From Liquidambar formosana (Eukaryota > Streptophyta > Magnoliopsida > Saxifragales > Altingiaceae): a stretch of 64,000 bases of DNA. A model generated the notes under the pieces. The model searched no databases. It saw only the letters and a program-made list of their open reading frames with translations, and had not been told where the DNA came from. The position numbers and the translations under genes were made by a program. Shown one piece after another: positions 23,276 to 34,590 of this stretch (position 1 is the first letter of the stretch; every line of letters starts with the position of its first letter). The stretch lies in NCBI GenBank assembly GCA_039720395.1, contig CM077822.1:23581267-23645266 (forward strand). The letters are read 5' to 3'.

Positions 23276-23592
23276 CAAACTTGCTAACTTTGTCGCCAAC
23301 ATGTGTATTTGACCTATTTTGGCGACAAAATAACATTTTGTCGCCACAAGAATGCCTTTGGCGACAACTTTTTGCTTGTCGCCAAAAAATTTGTCGCTAA
23401 AAGACTGATTTGTTGTAGTGCTCGCTCAGACCGCCAGACGTCGTTAACTAGACTTAAACGGCATCTGCTTTTTGGGAGGCAAACTGACACATTGCTGACT
23501 CAACAAAATGGAGTGTTTTTATTGGCTGGTCTGACCACGTCAGATTGATGACGTGGTCAAACGGTTCTGTTGAAGTTTTTCTCCATTAGGTT

Positions 23593-24234
23593 GCTCTCCA
23601 TGTACCTGAACATTGTTTACAATGGGTCAATAATCTTTTCAGTTTACTTAATTTTTAGAAGGCCTTAATCCCAGATGACAAAAATTTATAATGTAGTCAT
23701 GTAGAAATCATCTATTAGTGCTTCCTGCATCATTGAGAAGTCTACAACTTGGTGCAGATTTAATTCATTTCAAAAGGAATGAATGAGAAGTCGTAAAGTG
23801 TTGTTGGGTATTGCATGAGTCCGGTCGTACATTAGGAGGGGATCATCTAATCTTGTTTTTTAGGTGGTTCAATTCCAAATTATGGTGATGCAAACGATCT
23901 ACCATTTCCATTCCTACAAATAAATTGTTAATTACCATGCTTGTGCCGTTTATCAATTTTCTGAGCAGCTTGTATCTTTGAGCTTCCAGACCATTTTTTT
24001 GTTTTAAAAGAAAGAGTAGAAGCATCAAAGAGACTCTGACATCCCAATTAGGTTGGCATCCCAGAACTCCTAATCATGTGCTCACTGATCAAAATATTAT
24101 TAAAAGAAAGAAAACAGAGTACAATAGAAGAAATGAGAAAGAAAAAGAAGCAATAAAGAGAAATTGGTCTTGGTGGCTTATAATTGCCACAACCCAACTC
24201 ACAAAATAAGCAAAAACTAACTAAAAAGGATGGA
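23593..24234. other. unrecognised sequence right of MULE-1
   Basis: No gene recognised. A 61-codon minus-strand frame at 23843-24028 has no known motif. Confidence 0.4.
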
Positions 24235-24355
24235 ACCTATATCTCTGTTGTTGTTTAATCAGTCAGTAGGGTATGAAGTTGTATTCTAATGTTCACTTCT
24301 TCCATCTTCATTAATAATATTGCTTTTTCTCTGGATCAAAAAAAAAAAAAAAAAA
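24235..24355 (+). mobile_element. 3' end of a plus-strand LINE-like insertion
   Basis: A segment ending TTAATAATATTGCTTTTTC and then an A17 tract looks like the 3' end of a plant L1-type element or another poly(A)-tailed insertion. The 5' limit is not visible. Confidence 0.45.
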
Positions 24356-24364
24356 CCCTATATC

Positions 24365-24500
24365 TAGGCAAACTAAAAATAGCATGACAAATAGCAACAT
24401 GAAACTCCGAAGGAACAGTCTACCACCAATGAAAGTTTCCGACAAAGAGACCTAGATTAGCACAAAGATCTGCAACATAATTGCCTTCTTTGAAGATATG
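24365..24500 (-). pseudogene. LINE RNase H domain remnant
   Basis: Minus-strand translation reads HIFKEGNYVADLCANLGLF followed by a Trp-Trp pair. This matches the R-E-G-N-x-V-A-D-x-L-A-N motif at the end of the RNase H domain in plant L1 LINEs and related proteins. It is a short piece interrupted by a stop soon afterwards. Confidence 0.6.
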
Positions 24501-25835
24501 AGTGCGGTGAAATTGTATATGACTTCAACCAACGGTATGTTGCTCAGCTCTCCACAAATTCGAAAATGGATGAGGATGATGCTAGTCCATGATAGATGCA
24601 GATATTGTGATACTCTTTGTTTTTGTCATTTGTCACTTGTGCTTTCGAGTTTTTGGGATATAAATGGATGGCATTCTTTTTGTTATATGTTTAGGTTTTG
24701 ACCATTTGGAAGTCCCTAGTTCTTACGACAGTGCTAACCAAAGGGTACCTCCCTTCAGGGGAAATAGCCCTAGTCTGGAGGTACTTAATATACTCATTTG
24801 CCTAGGTGAATCGCCTTTTTTTTGTTGACTTATAACAGTGCTGACCAAAGGGCACCTCCCTGTAGGATAAATGTATTCTTTTAAATTTTTAGGCTGATGA
24901 TATGTGGCTACGATCATATGAATTAACGGAGAAAACTTTGGAATTCACAGGGGTAATCTTTCTATTAGCTTACGCACCACCTCAAGACTGTTACAAGACA
25001 TGACTGCATAATTGAGTCTTGCATTTTTCTCTTTATAACATTTCCAGAGCTTTTCTTTACCAAATCTGCATGCGTTGTTTTACCCTGCCTGCACTGCATT
25101 CTGTGACCACTCAGAAGAATTCCTCCTCTGTCATGCTCTCTTCCATATTCGATGTTGGCATCCTTCCTCTTTGTTCTGAATTGGTTGACTTTTTTGGCTC
25201 TTATTCTTGGAGGTTATGTTAGTGTTCACATGAAAGCTTGGCCTGTGACTGTTGGCTGGACATCTCATTCCCTGTAACAAAAATCCAGCGTTATGCACAA
25301 TTACTCCCTCCAATGGAAGCCGCAACCAAATCCATCCAAGCAAAAACCAAATTTTAATGGACTCATTTGTTTTGAGAAAATAAAATATTTTCTGAAATAA
25401 ATAATAAAATACCCAGACTATCAATTCTACATCACATTGCAGTCTTCTACTGAGGCACTTCCAATGTATCTTTTGCGGTTGAATTAGATTTGAATTCAGA
25501 GATGGGCATTGTCTTGATCTGCAAATGGATAAGTAACATTTAAACATTCCATTAAATTTTATTCATTGTGATCACATGACATTCCAACTCTTATTGGTAG
25601 AGTAATGCAACACATTTCCCACTCATTATGCGGGTGTAGCTTCCCCCACTTCATCCTCTTTTCTCTTCACTTATCCACCATGGTAGATTAAAACGATTAT
25701 AGTAGAGAATCTTATGGGTAGTGACTTTCATGCAGCAGAGTGAAGCCAGACAAGCACAAAGATAATATATATCATGCACAAGTGTTGGAATGTGTGAAGC
25801 TCCATAAGGAATGTAAATATCACTTGAAGAATCCT
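24501..25835. other. unrecognised sequence
   Basis: Contains a 138-codon minus-strand frame (25131-25547) and a plus-strand stretch at about 25165-25270 that encodes hydrophobic residues. Neither matches a family I know and they overlap each other, so I call no gene. Two similar segments (24715-24745 and 24830-24860, GTGCTAACCAAAGGGTACCT-like) form a diverged direct repeat. Confidence 0.4.
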
Positions 25836-25838
25836 ACG

Positions 25839-25900
25839 GGTCCATTGGTATAGCATTTTGCCTGCACTTCATAGGTCAGGTCTTGAATTCAAACGTAATG
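25839..25900 (+). repeat. tRNA-like SINE head (candidate)
   Basis: GGTCCATTGGTATAGCATTT resembles a pol III A box context and GGTCTTGAATTCAAAC 15-20 bases later resembles a B box (GGTTCGANTCC) with mismatches. The 3' boundary and target duplication are unclear. Confidence 0.4.
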
Positions 25901-27524
25901 TATTTAAAGTTTAGAGTGAAAAAAGACATGATCATAACCTTTTAAAGAAAAAATCGATGAAATGTCCCTCTTTAGTTAGATTTTTCGGTGAAAAATCGAG
26001 TAAAAATTGGCTGAAAAAATATTATAGAAATAGAAGAATATAGAGCACATGAGAGGAATATAGTGTTTTTTTGTTCAATTTCTAGTTGATTTTTCACCCA
26101 AAAACCTAATCCCAGGGGGACAAATGTTAAGAGGGTTTTTTGTAATTTACCCTTTAATTTTTATATCATTTTGTTACTTTTGATACCACTTCAAGCACTT
26201 TTACACACAATTATGATATACAACCATTTATTTAAAAATTAAATACACATATGTAGAAATCTTAAACGTTAACTCTCATTGTTCTATTGCAATATCTCCA
26301 TTCCAATATATTGTAGTCCCAACTCCCAACATCAACTTCATTTTCTTCACCCAATTCACCGTCGTGAATCGTGATGTATATTAATTCTACAGTGGGCCCA
26401 CATACCAACCTTACCTTAAATTAATTTTGATGCTGACCCTTTTTCTGGCCTATTGAGAATTTAGATAGGGAAATTTACATTTAATTTGGTGACCACTAGT
26501 CAAACTATATATATATATAAAAGAAAAGAAAAAGTATTACCTATCAACTTTCTACAAATTACTTGTTAACTTATAACAAATTGGTTACCAATTTCTTGGT
26601 ATTCCTTTTTAATAGAGGTCCTCAGTACTTTGGGAGAATGTGGCTCTCATTTTTCATTTTTCATTTGCTATTCCTATTCCTATTCCGTGGACTCTAGGAT
26701 TTATTTCGGATTGAAAGTTTTTTCTTCCTTCTTTCTTTCTACGTTTTCACTATTGAAGATTAAACACTATATTGAAGATTAAAGAATTAAAAAAAAAAAA
26801 AAAAAAAAAGATAAAAAAAAAAGGAGACGTTGCTTCTGGTACCTAAATAGAAGCACTTCCTAGTGTTTTTTTAACAAAAGAAAGGAAGTCATTGCACGTT
26901 GTAGGAGTACCTTTTTTCTTGTTGAGTGCAAGTTAAATAAGCGGAAGCCGTTATTGCCTAAGGATAACTAAGCCGAAGAATTACAATCATGTAAGAAAAA
27001 ATATACAAATGATACAAAAACTAAGTGGAAGCGAAAATTAAATAGATCGGATCTATATGATATGGCAAACCACAAATTAATAAATAATTAATACATACTG
27101 GTATGAATTTGGAACGTAGTCATTATAGAGAAACTTTTACTTGAGAAAAAAAAAAAAAACCCCTAATGGCCATGGTGCTATACCCAACTTTCCTAACTTT
27201 TGGATAAAAGGATTTCATAATATACAATAAAATATAGGTAGCTAAGTGACTACCACTAATCCTAAGTTTCCAAATCCAACTAAGATTCAACCTATCATGC
27301 GTCCTATGGGTTAAGACATGCATGCGTCCTATGGGTCAAAACATGTAGAATCAAATCACCACACTCATTAAAAACCCTACTAATATTACCAAATTATATT
27401 TGATCAAACGGTTAAAACAAATTCACTGTAATTGATAAAAACCACTAGATCTATTATGGGTTCTACTTTTACAATATCATCACAATTAACTTAGAATTTT
27501 ATGAAAAAGAGTTCAAAAATTGTT
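25901..27524. other. unrecognised AT-rich sequence
   Basis: Homopolymer A runs near 26790-26820 and 27147-27160 and no supported gene. Confidence 0.45.
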
Positions 27525-27990
27525 ATATTCTCCCACTTGGACCATAGAGAGATTTTAAAATTTTGAAAACAATTTAGTCTAAGTTAATAACAAATTTTGA
27601 AGTCGAGTGGCATATCTCTTGTTAATGTAGACTCGGTGAGACCAGAAAAGCTAAGTTAGTTCCATTTCATTCTTGAGCACAATTCCGATCCCATTACAAG
27701 AATCTGTCTTGTGATAGATTTTAGATGTAGTGAATCGGCATTATACATCATGAAACTGCAAATGATGGTGAGGGCGAGTACTGTATTAGTCCTTCCTCTA
27801 AGTGGTAAGGTTGACTCTGGGGGTGCGACGTCCGTCATCGGCCTTAGAGTAAGCCTGCAAAATAAGGCTTGCATACATATTTGCCTGTGTAAATTTGTGG
27901 TTGGAAAGGTCTTTCTACTCATTTTATTCAACCTTTACCACACATGAAGGCTAGGACGTCTCACGTACAGTCCCTATCCATTTTAGTGCT
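27525..27990 (-). repeat. possible degenerate LTR-retroelement 3' region
   Basis: On the minus strand GGTCCAAGTGGGAGAATATA resembles a copia polypurine tract just before an LTR start. A 91-codon frame (27656-27931) lies next to it on the internal side and has no known motif. No matching LTR pair or primer site was found, so this remains tentative. Confidence 0.3.
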
Positions 27991-28872
27991 TGATCACATC
28001 CGAGTCTATACCAAAAGGTAAATATGAATTAGCACCCAAAACTATCTATATAGATACAAGGGCGAAACCAGGAATCTCCAAATACAAGGGCCAAGTTAAA
28101 AATATTTTAAACAATAATAATTTTTATCTTCACAATACAAGTTTTACCATAAATGAAAATTGATAAATTTACTTCATTTTTTATTATTTGGAATTTGGAT
28201 CCCAATTCCCAAGTAAAATAACCTGTGGGAAAATTGGTAGATTTCATTTTATAAATTATTATGATGATTTTTAATTTTTTTTAATCTTTAATTTTTAATT
28301 GTTATGATGATTTTTAATTAAACATAGGTTCATAGTAGGTTTTTTTTTTTTTTTAATTATTTTTTTTTTAACTTAAATGACATGTGAAGGTATCACATGT
28401 CCAATAGCATAAAAATGAAGACAAGGTAAACAGAAAACACTTGCCCATCTGTAATTATTTCTTCTAGATACTGGACAAAGGTTCTAACATCTTCCATCAA
28501 GACAATGATACAATAAGTGAGAAATAGATAACCGAGTCATATAACAAAACCCATTATAGTTGCCGTCAGAAACCACCTACCACGAAGGTTGTATCTGAAT
28601 TCAAATTAAGATAGAGGCTCACCGTGGAGCCGAGTACCAATCTACATTCGTGAACTTTTTCAAATCAATGATCCTATCCTACGCATCTAAGCTCAAATCA
28701 AGCTAATCCTCCTCCACTTTTTTACCTAATGCTCACGGCAACCTCTTCCTCAATACCTTCCCCACTAGCCATGGCATCGAACTATCACCAACACTGAACT
28801 TAGCACTAAATGTTAATTTTTTTTCAAAATTTTGCAAGGGCCATGGCCTCCCTGGTCGCCATGTAGTTCCAC

Positions 28873-28932
<60 letters not shown>

Positions 28933-29067
28933 ATGTGAATTAATTTCATATCCATGCACATAAAAAGTGAGAAATCCAAAAAATTTCCCATATTGAAAAT
29001 ACATATGCTTATCAAGGCTGGGCCAGGCGGTCGAGGACTGGAGGGTCCTTGTACATAAGCCACCAAA
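27991..29067. other. non-coding sequence with microsatellites
   Basis: AT-rich. A (TA)n run at 28878-28908 passes into (GA)n to 28931. Poly-T runs occur near 28340-28370. No gene recognised. Confidence 0.5.
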
Positions 29068-29076
29068 AAATGAAAA

Positions 29077-30018
29077 GGGAACGGTTATTGCAACCCCAAA
29101 AAAGGTTAAGTTTCCCCCCCAATTTTTTAATGAAAAGAATGATGTTGCAAAATGACCAAAAAGGGCTTTGTTTCTTTAACTAAAATGCTGAACCCACCCC
29201 TCCTGTTCCTCTCTCCAGCACCTCTCTCCGGCGATATTCTCCGGCGACTCTCTCCGGCATCCTCTTTTTCCTTCCTCCTCTTCCGCCACCTCTTCTTCCT
29301 TCCTCCTCTTCCCTCTTCTTCTCTTCATTTTTTTTTTCTTTCCTTCCCAGAAACCCTCTCCCGCACCCCTCTCTTGCCGACAAAGCTCCCTCCCTCCCCT
29401 CCCTCCCGTCGGCCTTCCTCCTCTTCCCTCTTCTTCTCTTCTTCTTTTTTTCTTTTCTTTCCTTTTCTTCTCCTCTTCCCTCCCGTCGGCAGCAGATATG
29501 GCCAGATCTGACCGTCACCATCGCCGGAAAAAATGGAGGTTTTGAAAAAAACCTCCCTTGCCTCACAAACGGATCTGATGAGAGCAAAAAAATAAAAAAA
29601 AAGAAAGAGGAAAGAAAGAAAGAAAGAAGAGGAGAAGAAGAAGAAGGACAAAGAGTGCTCACTCGCCGGAAAAAATGGAGGTTTTGAAAAAAACCTCCAT
29701 TGCCTCACACACGGATCTGACCAGAGCCAAAAAAAAAAAAAAAAAAAAGGAGGAAAGAAAGAAAGAAAGAAAGAAGAGAAGAAGAAGAGAGAAGAGGAAG
29801 AACGGCAGTCGCCGTCACCGTCGCCGTCGACGTTGCTCGCCGGTCTGCTGGAAGGGTGCCGGAGTTTCTTCCAGATCTCGTCTGGGGATAGTAGGGTGAG
29901 GTGAGAGGGGTGGGTGAAGGGTATTTTAGACTTTGAAAGGGGTGGGTATATACTTTTGAGGGTGGGGATAACAAGTGGGGTTGGCTTAACCTTTATGGGG
30001 GTTGCAATAACCGCTCCC
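29077..30018. mobile_element. MULE-2, Mutator-like MITE
   Basis: The ends GGGAACGGTTATTGCAACCCC and the inverse of GGGAGCGGTTATTGCAACCCC continue as AAAGGTTAAG. A perfect 9-bp target duplication AAATGAAAA lies at 29068-29076 and 30019-30027. The 942-bp interior is strongly strand-biased: pyrimidine-rich at 29240-29480 and purine-rich at 29580-29810. A direct duplication lies in the right half. Long low-complexity frames in this interval are not genes. Confidence 0.9.
29522..29790 (+). repeat. ~140-bp direct duplication inside MULE-2
   Basis: CGCCGGAAAAAATGGAGGTT, AAAAAAACCTCC, TTGCCTCACA and ACGGATCTGA recur in order at about 29523 and 29663, each followed by an A/G tract with GAAA repeats. 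Confidence 0.88.
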
Positions 30019-30027
30019 AAATGAAAA

Positions 30028-31132
30028 AACGAGTTTTGAATCCACAACCAAGTACCCCAACCCACTAATGAAATTGTAGCTTGACCCATGAAGAAAGCTA
30101 ATTAATTGGCGTGTCCTATGGGAGCATCGATCGATCTATTGTCATCACAACCTGGCAGTTCAAGACTTGAAGCATATTTTACGCGGACTGGAGCGTCACC
30201 CAGGCCATGGTCCAATTTGGATGGTCCAATACGCATTCCAAATATCACGTTGATAAGATAGTCACAGTGATCTCATCCATATGTTCTCTCACAGACACAT
30301 ATCTATCTATACCCAAATGGATACTCCGTACGTTTCTTTCTAATACCCACCTCGTTATAGTTTAAACACCCTATCATGCTTTTCTAAGTCAATAAACATC
30401 ATATAAAGATCCTTTTTATTTTCTCCGCTTCTCCATTAATCTTCCAAGTAGGAAAAGAGCTTTCTTGGTTGATCTTCAGAAGCCAAACTGATTTTATGAA
30501 GTTGTTGCTTCAAATTTTAATTGTCGCTGAATCACTGAGAGGCCATTGGATAATAGACAGAGAACAGAATCGTACTGTGATGGCATAGGAGCTGAATGCA
30601 GAATTGGAAAAAGAGAGAGGATAAATTACAAGAAACCCCCAATGTTTAACCATTTTTCACGTTACTTTTCTAAAGAAAAAATGGTTGCAATGTTCTTCAA
30701 CAATTAACACCATTGTTAATCACTGTTCATGAATTAATGGCGGTCATGTGATATTTTTCCAAATAATTTTATGAACAACGATTAATTGTGGTGCTAATTA
30801 CTAAATTTGTAATATATCTGGGAAGACATTGTAACTATTTTTCTTCAAGGGGTTATGTGAAATTAATGCTTCATCTAACTTTTGAATGGGACTAATATTT
30901 TGTGATAATTTTCATTTTTTTTGTTTTAATTTTTTTGAAAGGCCAATCTTCGTGGTTCATTCTACAATTGCAAAGAAGCAAATTCTAGAGGAGGAAGGAA
31001 GAGAAGTCAAAGCTGTCGATGAGGAAGAAAAAAGATAAAAGTTTATGAGGAAGTATATATGACAATAAATTAAAAGCACTTAATAATTAGTATTGTGAAT
31101 GTGTGGCGAATCTGCTCTTTTTATTGCAAGGC
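30028..31132. other. non-coding region upstream of the membrane-protein gene
   Basis: No ORF or element end supported. The last 100 bases are AT-rich and should hold the promoter and leader of the gene that follows. I could not place a TATA box with confidence. Confidence 0.4.
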
Positions 31133-32202
31133 ATGGAGATGGAGACCAATAGCATTATGCTGATAAAGCAGAAGCTGGAATTCTTTGATATTCTGAAAGC
31201 AGCTCTAGTAATACCATGCAAGAATGCCAACTTCATCGTCCTCACCTTTTTCTCCTCTCTCCCTTTCTTTTGCTTCATGGTTCTCTATGAAACATTCCTC
31301 CAAACAACACTGGTTGAAACCTCAAAGTCCTGACTGTACTCCCTGGTCTCTACAACTATATTTGGGTGATATCAACCTTCATAACTAGAAGACTGGCTTG
31401 GGATTTTTCTCTTCAATTGATCCGTCTAGGCCTCCTCTATTTGGTTCCCCTTCATCTCTTAGAGCTCTTCAACGTGTTTGTGACAGTTGATTTAGCATCA
31501 AGGATTTATACAGGAAAGAATCCCATCACTCTCAGAGAGATGATACATAAATCCGTCGACAAAGCATGGTTGAAAGGCTCTTTTATCACCTCTGTCTATG
31601 TTTTCTTCTTGTCTACTTGCACTTTGCTTGGTTTGATATGGATGGTGACAAACTACACAATTTTTTCAAGTAGTAATTTTATCTATGACCTTTTCTTTGT
31701 GGTAGTTTATGGAGCAGCTTTTGCCATATTGCTTACAAAATACTTGGAATGGAGTGCTGTGTGGAACATGAGCATTGTGGTTTCGATTCTAGAGAAGAGA
31801 TATGGGGTTCAAGCATTGGCAGTCTTGCAATATCTTGTCAGAGGAAACGAGCAGCGTGGGCTTTTTTTAATGCTTGTCTTCTTTACTTGGGGAATTGTTT
31901 TAAGGCTGCCATGCCTCTATGATGAATGCAATGAGATAGGGAGCAAGATTGTTCCACAGATTACCTTGTTCTGTTTGGGTAATGTGATGAAGTGGGTTGT
32001 GTGCGTTGTTTATTTCTACGACTGCAAGAAGAGAATTTTAGAGAAGGTTGACGAGGAAGGAGAAGAATTGCTGATGAGGAAGAAGGAAGAGAAAAGCTTA
32101 GGAAGAAGGCTGATGATGAAGTATAATAGACACAAGAAAAAAAAACAAGAAAAAATGTTCATTATCGTGAATGTGTTGTGGATCATTTTTGTTGTTGTTT
32201 AA
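31133..32202 (+). pseudogene. plant multi-pass transmembrane protein gene, frameshifted
   Basis: The ATG at 31133 opens a frame (MEMETNSIMLIKQKLEFFDI) with one membrane segment. It stops at TGA 31331-31333. A second frame, open from 31318, runs to TAA 32200-32202 with about five hydrophobic segments (LIRLGLLYLVPLHLLELF; SFITSVYVFFLSTCTLLGLI; FFVVVYGAAFAILL; LFLMLVFFTWGIVL; LGNVMKWVVCVVYF) and a basic C-terminal tail. Both halves belong to an uncharacterised plant membrane-protein family of roughly 330 residues that is usually single-exon and often in clusters. The overlap of the two frames at 31318-31333 shows that a one-base-type indel breaks the gene. There is no room for an intron. Function is unknown. 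A sequencing error would restore it, so loss is likely but not proven. Confidence 0.7.
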
Positions 32203-32591
32203 TTTCTCGTCATTCTCTTGCTCCTCTCTTTGGCGAAGTTCTATGTCAATTTGGTATGAATTGAAATGCTTGTATGAAATCAAATTCCTTACATGTAGTA
32301 AGGAATTCTGAAAATACTTAGCCCCAACTATTATAATTTTTTTCTTTTTTTGGGTACATTGGGAGGGATTCCAACCCTTAACCTAACCTATTCCTACCAT
32401 TTTCCCCACCCTCCCTCACCATTAGGCTGCCCTCAATGTTGCACTGTCTCGGGCTCAAGTAAAATTAATTAAGAGAGACAAGAATATAGTTATCCAAACA
32501 ACAAATAATGTCCCTCAATGTTGACTAGGCAAGTATTAGTCACTCTTCAAAAATTATTCCTAAACAATTACCTTTTAATTTTTTTATTTTT
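32203..32591. other. non-coding 3' flank
   Basis: 3' region of the membrane-protein gene up to the copia-A target site. Nothing else recognised. Confidence 0.5.
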
Positions 32592-32596
32592 TGAAA

Positions 32597-33089
32597 TGTC
32601 AATATATGGGTCATTGGGTCGTGACCCGAACCCATGGTCCGCCCACGTGTGGGTGCTGGACCCAAGTGTTCAAATGCCCTATTTTATGAGGTTTCCTAAT
32701 TGTACTTGGAAACCAAGTCCTGCTAGGGTTTGGACTGTGGAATAGGGGCACATATATATTGAATGTCTTTCTTAGTAATTGAGGAACACCACAACACAGA
32801 AATACAATAGCCTCCATTGTTCTCTCTCTAGGATCACCATTGTTGCCTAGTGGACCTGGTAGTGTGGATTATGTGGGAGGACTCTAGTAGCGATCCCTAC
32901 AGCTTTCATGACATTGAAGAGCATACATGGAGGTCAGCCTCGCAGTGGACAAGCAAGCATTCATGCAGGGGCTACATGGGGCTCGTAACAACGACCAACA
33001 AACTTCCTTAGGTCTCTTCCGCTTAAGGTACGTCCTAATCCTTGGACCCATTATTGAGTGCTATATGCAGTAGATATAGCATATTTACA
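32597..33089 (+). repeat. copia-A 5' LTR
   Basis: 493 bp from TGTCAATATATGGG to TATTTACA. It matches 53975-54438 plus 58260-58296. A CATATATATTG stretch near 32751 is a likely TATA region. Confidence 0.93.
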
Positions 33090-33090
33090 T

Positions 33091-33102
33091 TGGTATCAGA
33101 GC
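33091..33102 (+). other. copia-A primer binding site
   Basis: TGGTATCAGAGC, one base after the LTR, is the standard complement of the initiator-Met tRNA 3' end. Confidence 0.95.
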
Positions 33103-34585
33103 TTGTGATTGTTGATTCGCCCTTTAGTCGCGTGGTTTGCATTCTCTCTTTAAAATACAATTTATGGGTCGTTTAAAAATGTTTTTCAAAAGTGGTTTTT
33201 AACCCAAAATTTTTATATGGACATGTTCTCCTATGTGTGAGGAACATGCCTGCAAAATTTCGTGAGAAACGGACGTGTATTTTGAGAGAAAATACAAACT
33301 TTAGTTTTGGAATTTGTGGTTTTTCTGAAACTTTGGGCTAATTTTTGATGCACCTAGATTTTTTAATATTGAATAAATCTGGTATGTTGTTAAACTACGT
33401 CGCGAGCGCTTTCCGTCGACATAAAATTTGAGCAAATCCGATATCGTATGTGAAAGTTATGAGCCCACGAAGTTAGGCTTGTGAGCATTCAAAATTGCTG
33501 CGTTTTTGGCTTGAGGAAGAAGATGAACAATGCTTTCTTAGCAAAGCCCACTCTCGCTTACTGGAGAGTACGAGAGAGTGTAGAGGCTGTATAATTCTGA
33601 TTTGCATGCAGTTTTTTCCTAAATTCATAAAAATTTATTTCTGATTTTATGGTAATTTTTAAATTATTTTTTTAATTACCAAAAATATTTTTTTATAATT
33701 AAAACATTGAAAAATACTAGAAAACCCACTCACTCGCCTGCATGGGAGCGCATGAGGGGTTGTTTGGCTTTTTGGAAAATTGTAGAATTTTTTTGTGAGT
33801 CTTATTCTACACTGTGGTGTGTTGCACCTCCCACCATAGCTTCTGGATTTTTTATTTTACCAATTTTTAAGCATTTTTCTTTACCGAAAAATTAAATAAT
33901 ATTATTTTATGCAAAATTAAAATTTCCAGAGGCTGTATTTTTATTATTTGAGCATGTGGGAGCATTTTTGTGTCACGGGGAGAGTCACGCGACGTAGATT
34001 AACTGTGCATCTATTAATTACATGTGGTAATTAATTAATTAATTTGTGTAATTAATTATTCTTATTATGTTGCGCAATTAGATTGCCGCCAATGTTTTAT
34101 CTGTCTTATGAGACCCATTGGCATGCTCCTTATGTGTTTGAGCATGGCCCTACCATCCATTTAATAGACTAATTTGCTTAATATGTGTTAGCATGTTAGT
34201 TATAGTATTAAATGGATGGATTTTTGGTAAAATATGATAGAGTTTATGTTTGTTTGCCTTTTGTGTATAAGATATTCCTTGAGGCATAATGTGTAGTGTG
34301 GCATCCCCATTTATTTATTCATTGCAGTAGATCCATTGTATTAGGATTTTTGGGAATGTAATGTATTAGTTCATGTACTATTTTTTGAGGAATTATGTAA
34401 GGGGATGTGTTTTCGCGACACGCATTATGCTATGGAATTTTCTTATCATAAGCTCTAATATTTACCAAATGATTCCATATGGGAATCCGTGTGTTTATGT
34501 GGAGCATGTTGTCATTATTATTGTTATAATACTGTGGGTAATTTGTTTGAAAAACGATTGGAAAATATACTCCTAACCTACATAA
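33103..34585 (+). other. copia-A untranslated leader
   Basis: About 1.5 kb between primer site and the copia-B insertion, without a coding frame. It resumes at 49033 and reaches gag at 49170. Confidence 0.7.
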
Positions 34586-34590
34586 TTGGG

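Larger units (their letters stand above)
14860..23420 (-). mobile_element. CACTA-1 (En/Spm superfamily) nested in MULE-1
   Basis: The ends are CACTACAACAAATCA and its inverse, flanked by a 3-bp target duplication CTC (14857-14859, 23421-23423), as required for CACTA transposons. Subterminal regions are packed with TTTGTCGCCAA words in both orientations, the presumed transposase binding sites. The interior holds a minus-strand remnant of the Transposase_24 (Ptta/En/Spm) protein, gene-like exons, TA-rich microsatellites (19440-19480, 19850-19945) and a hAT MITE. It is 8,561 bp. No intact transposase ORF is present, so it is defective. Confidence 0.93.
8388..23583. mobile_element. MULE-1, Mutator-like element with long TIRs, host to nested elements
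   Basis: The two ends are long inverted repeats. Both begin GAGAAAAACTT and share the block ACCGTTTGACCACGTCATCA and later AAAACACTCCATTTTGTTGA. They are flanked by a 9-bp target duplication with two mismatches, CACTGGGTT (8379-8387) and CATTAGGTT (23584-23592), the length typical of Mutator. Removing the nested CACTA (8.6 kb) and Helitron (1.8 kb) leaves about 4.8 kb. I found no MURA-type transposase, so it is probably non-autonomous. Confidence 0.85.
14541..23583 (-). repeat. MULE-1 right TIR, split by CACTA-1
   Basis: Inverted copy of the left TIR in two pieces, 14541-14859 and 23424-23583. CACTA-1 and its duplicated CTC lie between them. The outer piece contains an exact 11-bp inverted repeat TGACCACGTCA/TGACGTGGTCA (23532-23559). 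Confidence 0.83.

Noticed and set aside
22104..23548. Series of similar 60-120-codon frames
   Set aside because: Repeats of the ~184-bp CACTA-1 array read in frame; they are not genes.
25131..25547. 138-codon minus-strand ORF
   Set aside because: No motif, an unusual composition, and an overlapping plus-strand frame of similar quality; not enough to call a gene.
25839..25900. Functional tRNA gene
   Set aside because: The B box has mismatches, no cloverleaf with a proper acceptor stem can be formed, and no anticodon arm is convincing.
27525..27990. Complete LTR retrotransposon ending at the polypurine-like site
   Set aside because: No second LTR, primer site or coding domain was found; kept only as a tentative repeat.
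29152..30089. Long frames on both strands (up to 254 codons)
   Set aside because: They translate to Ser/Phe or Lys/Arg/Glu low-complexity runs created by the pyrimidine and purine tracts of MULE-2, and overlap on opposite strands.
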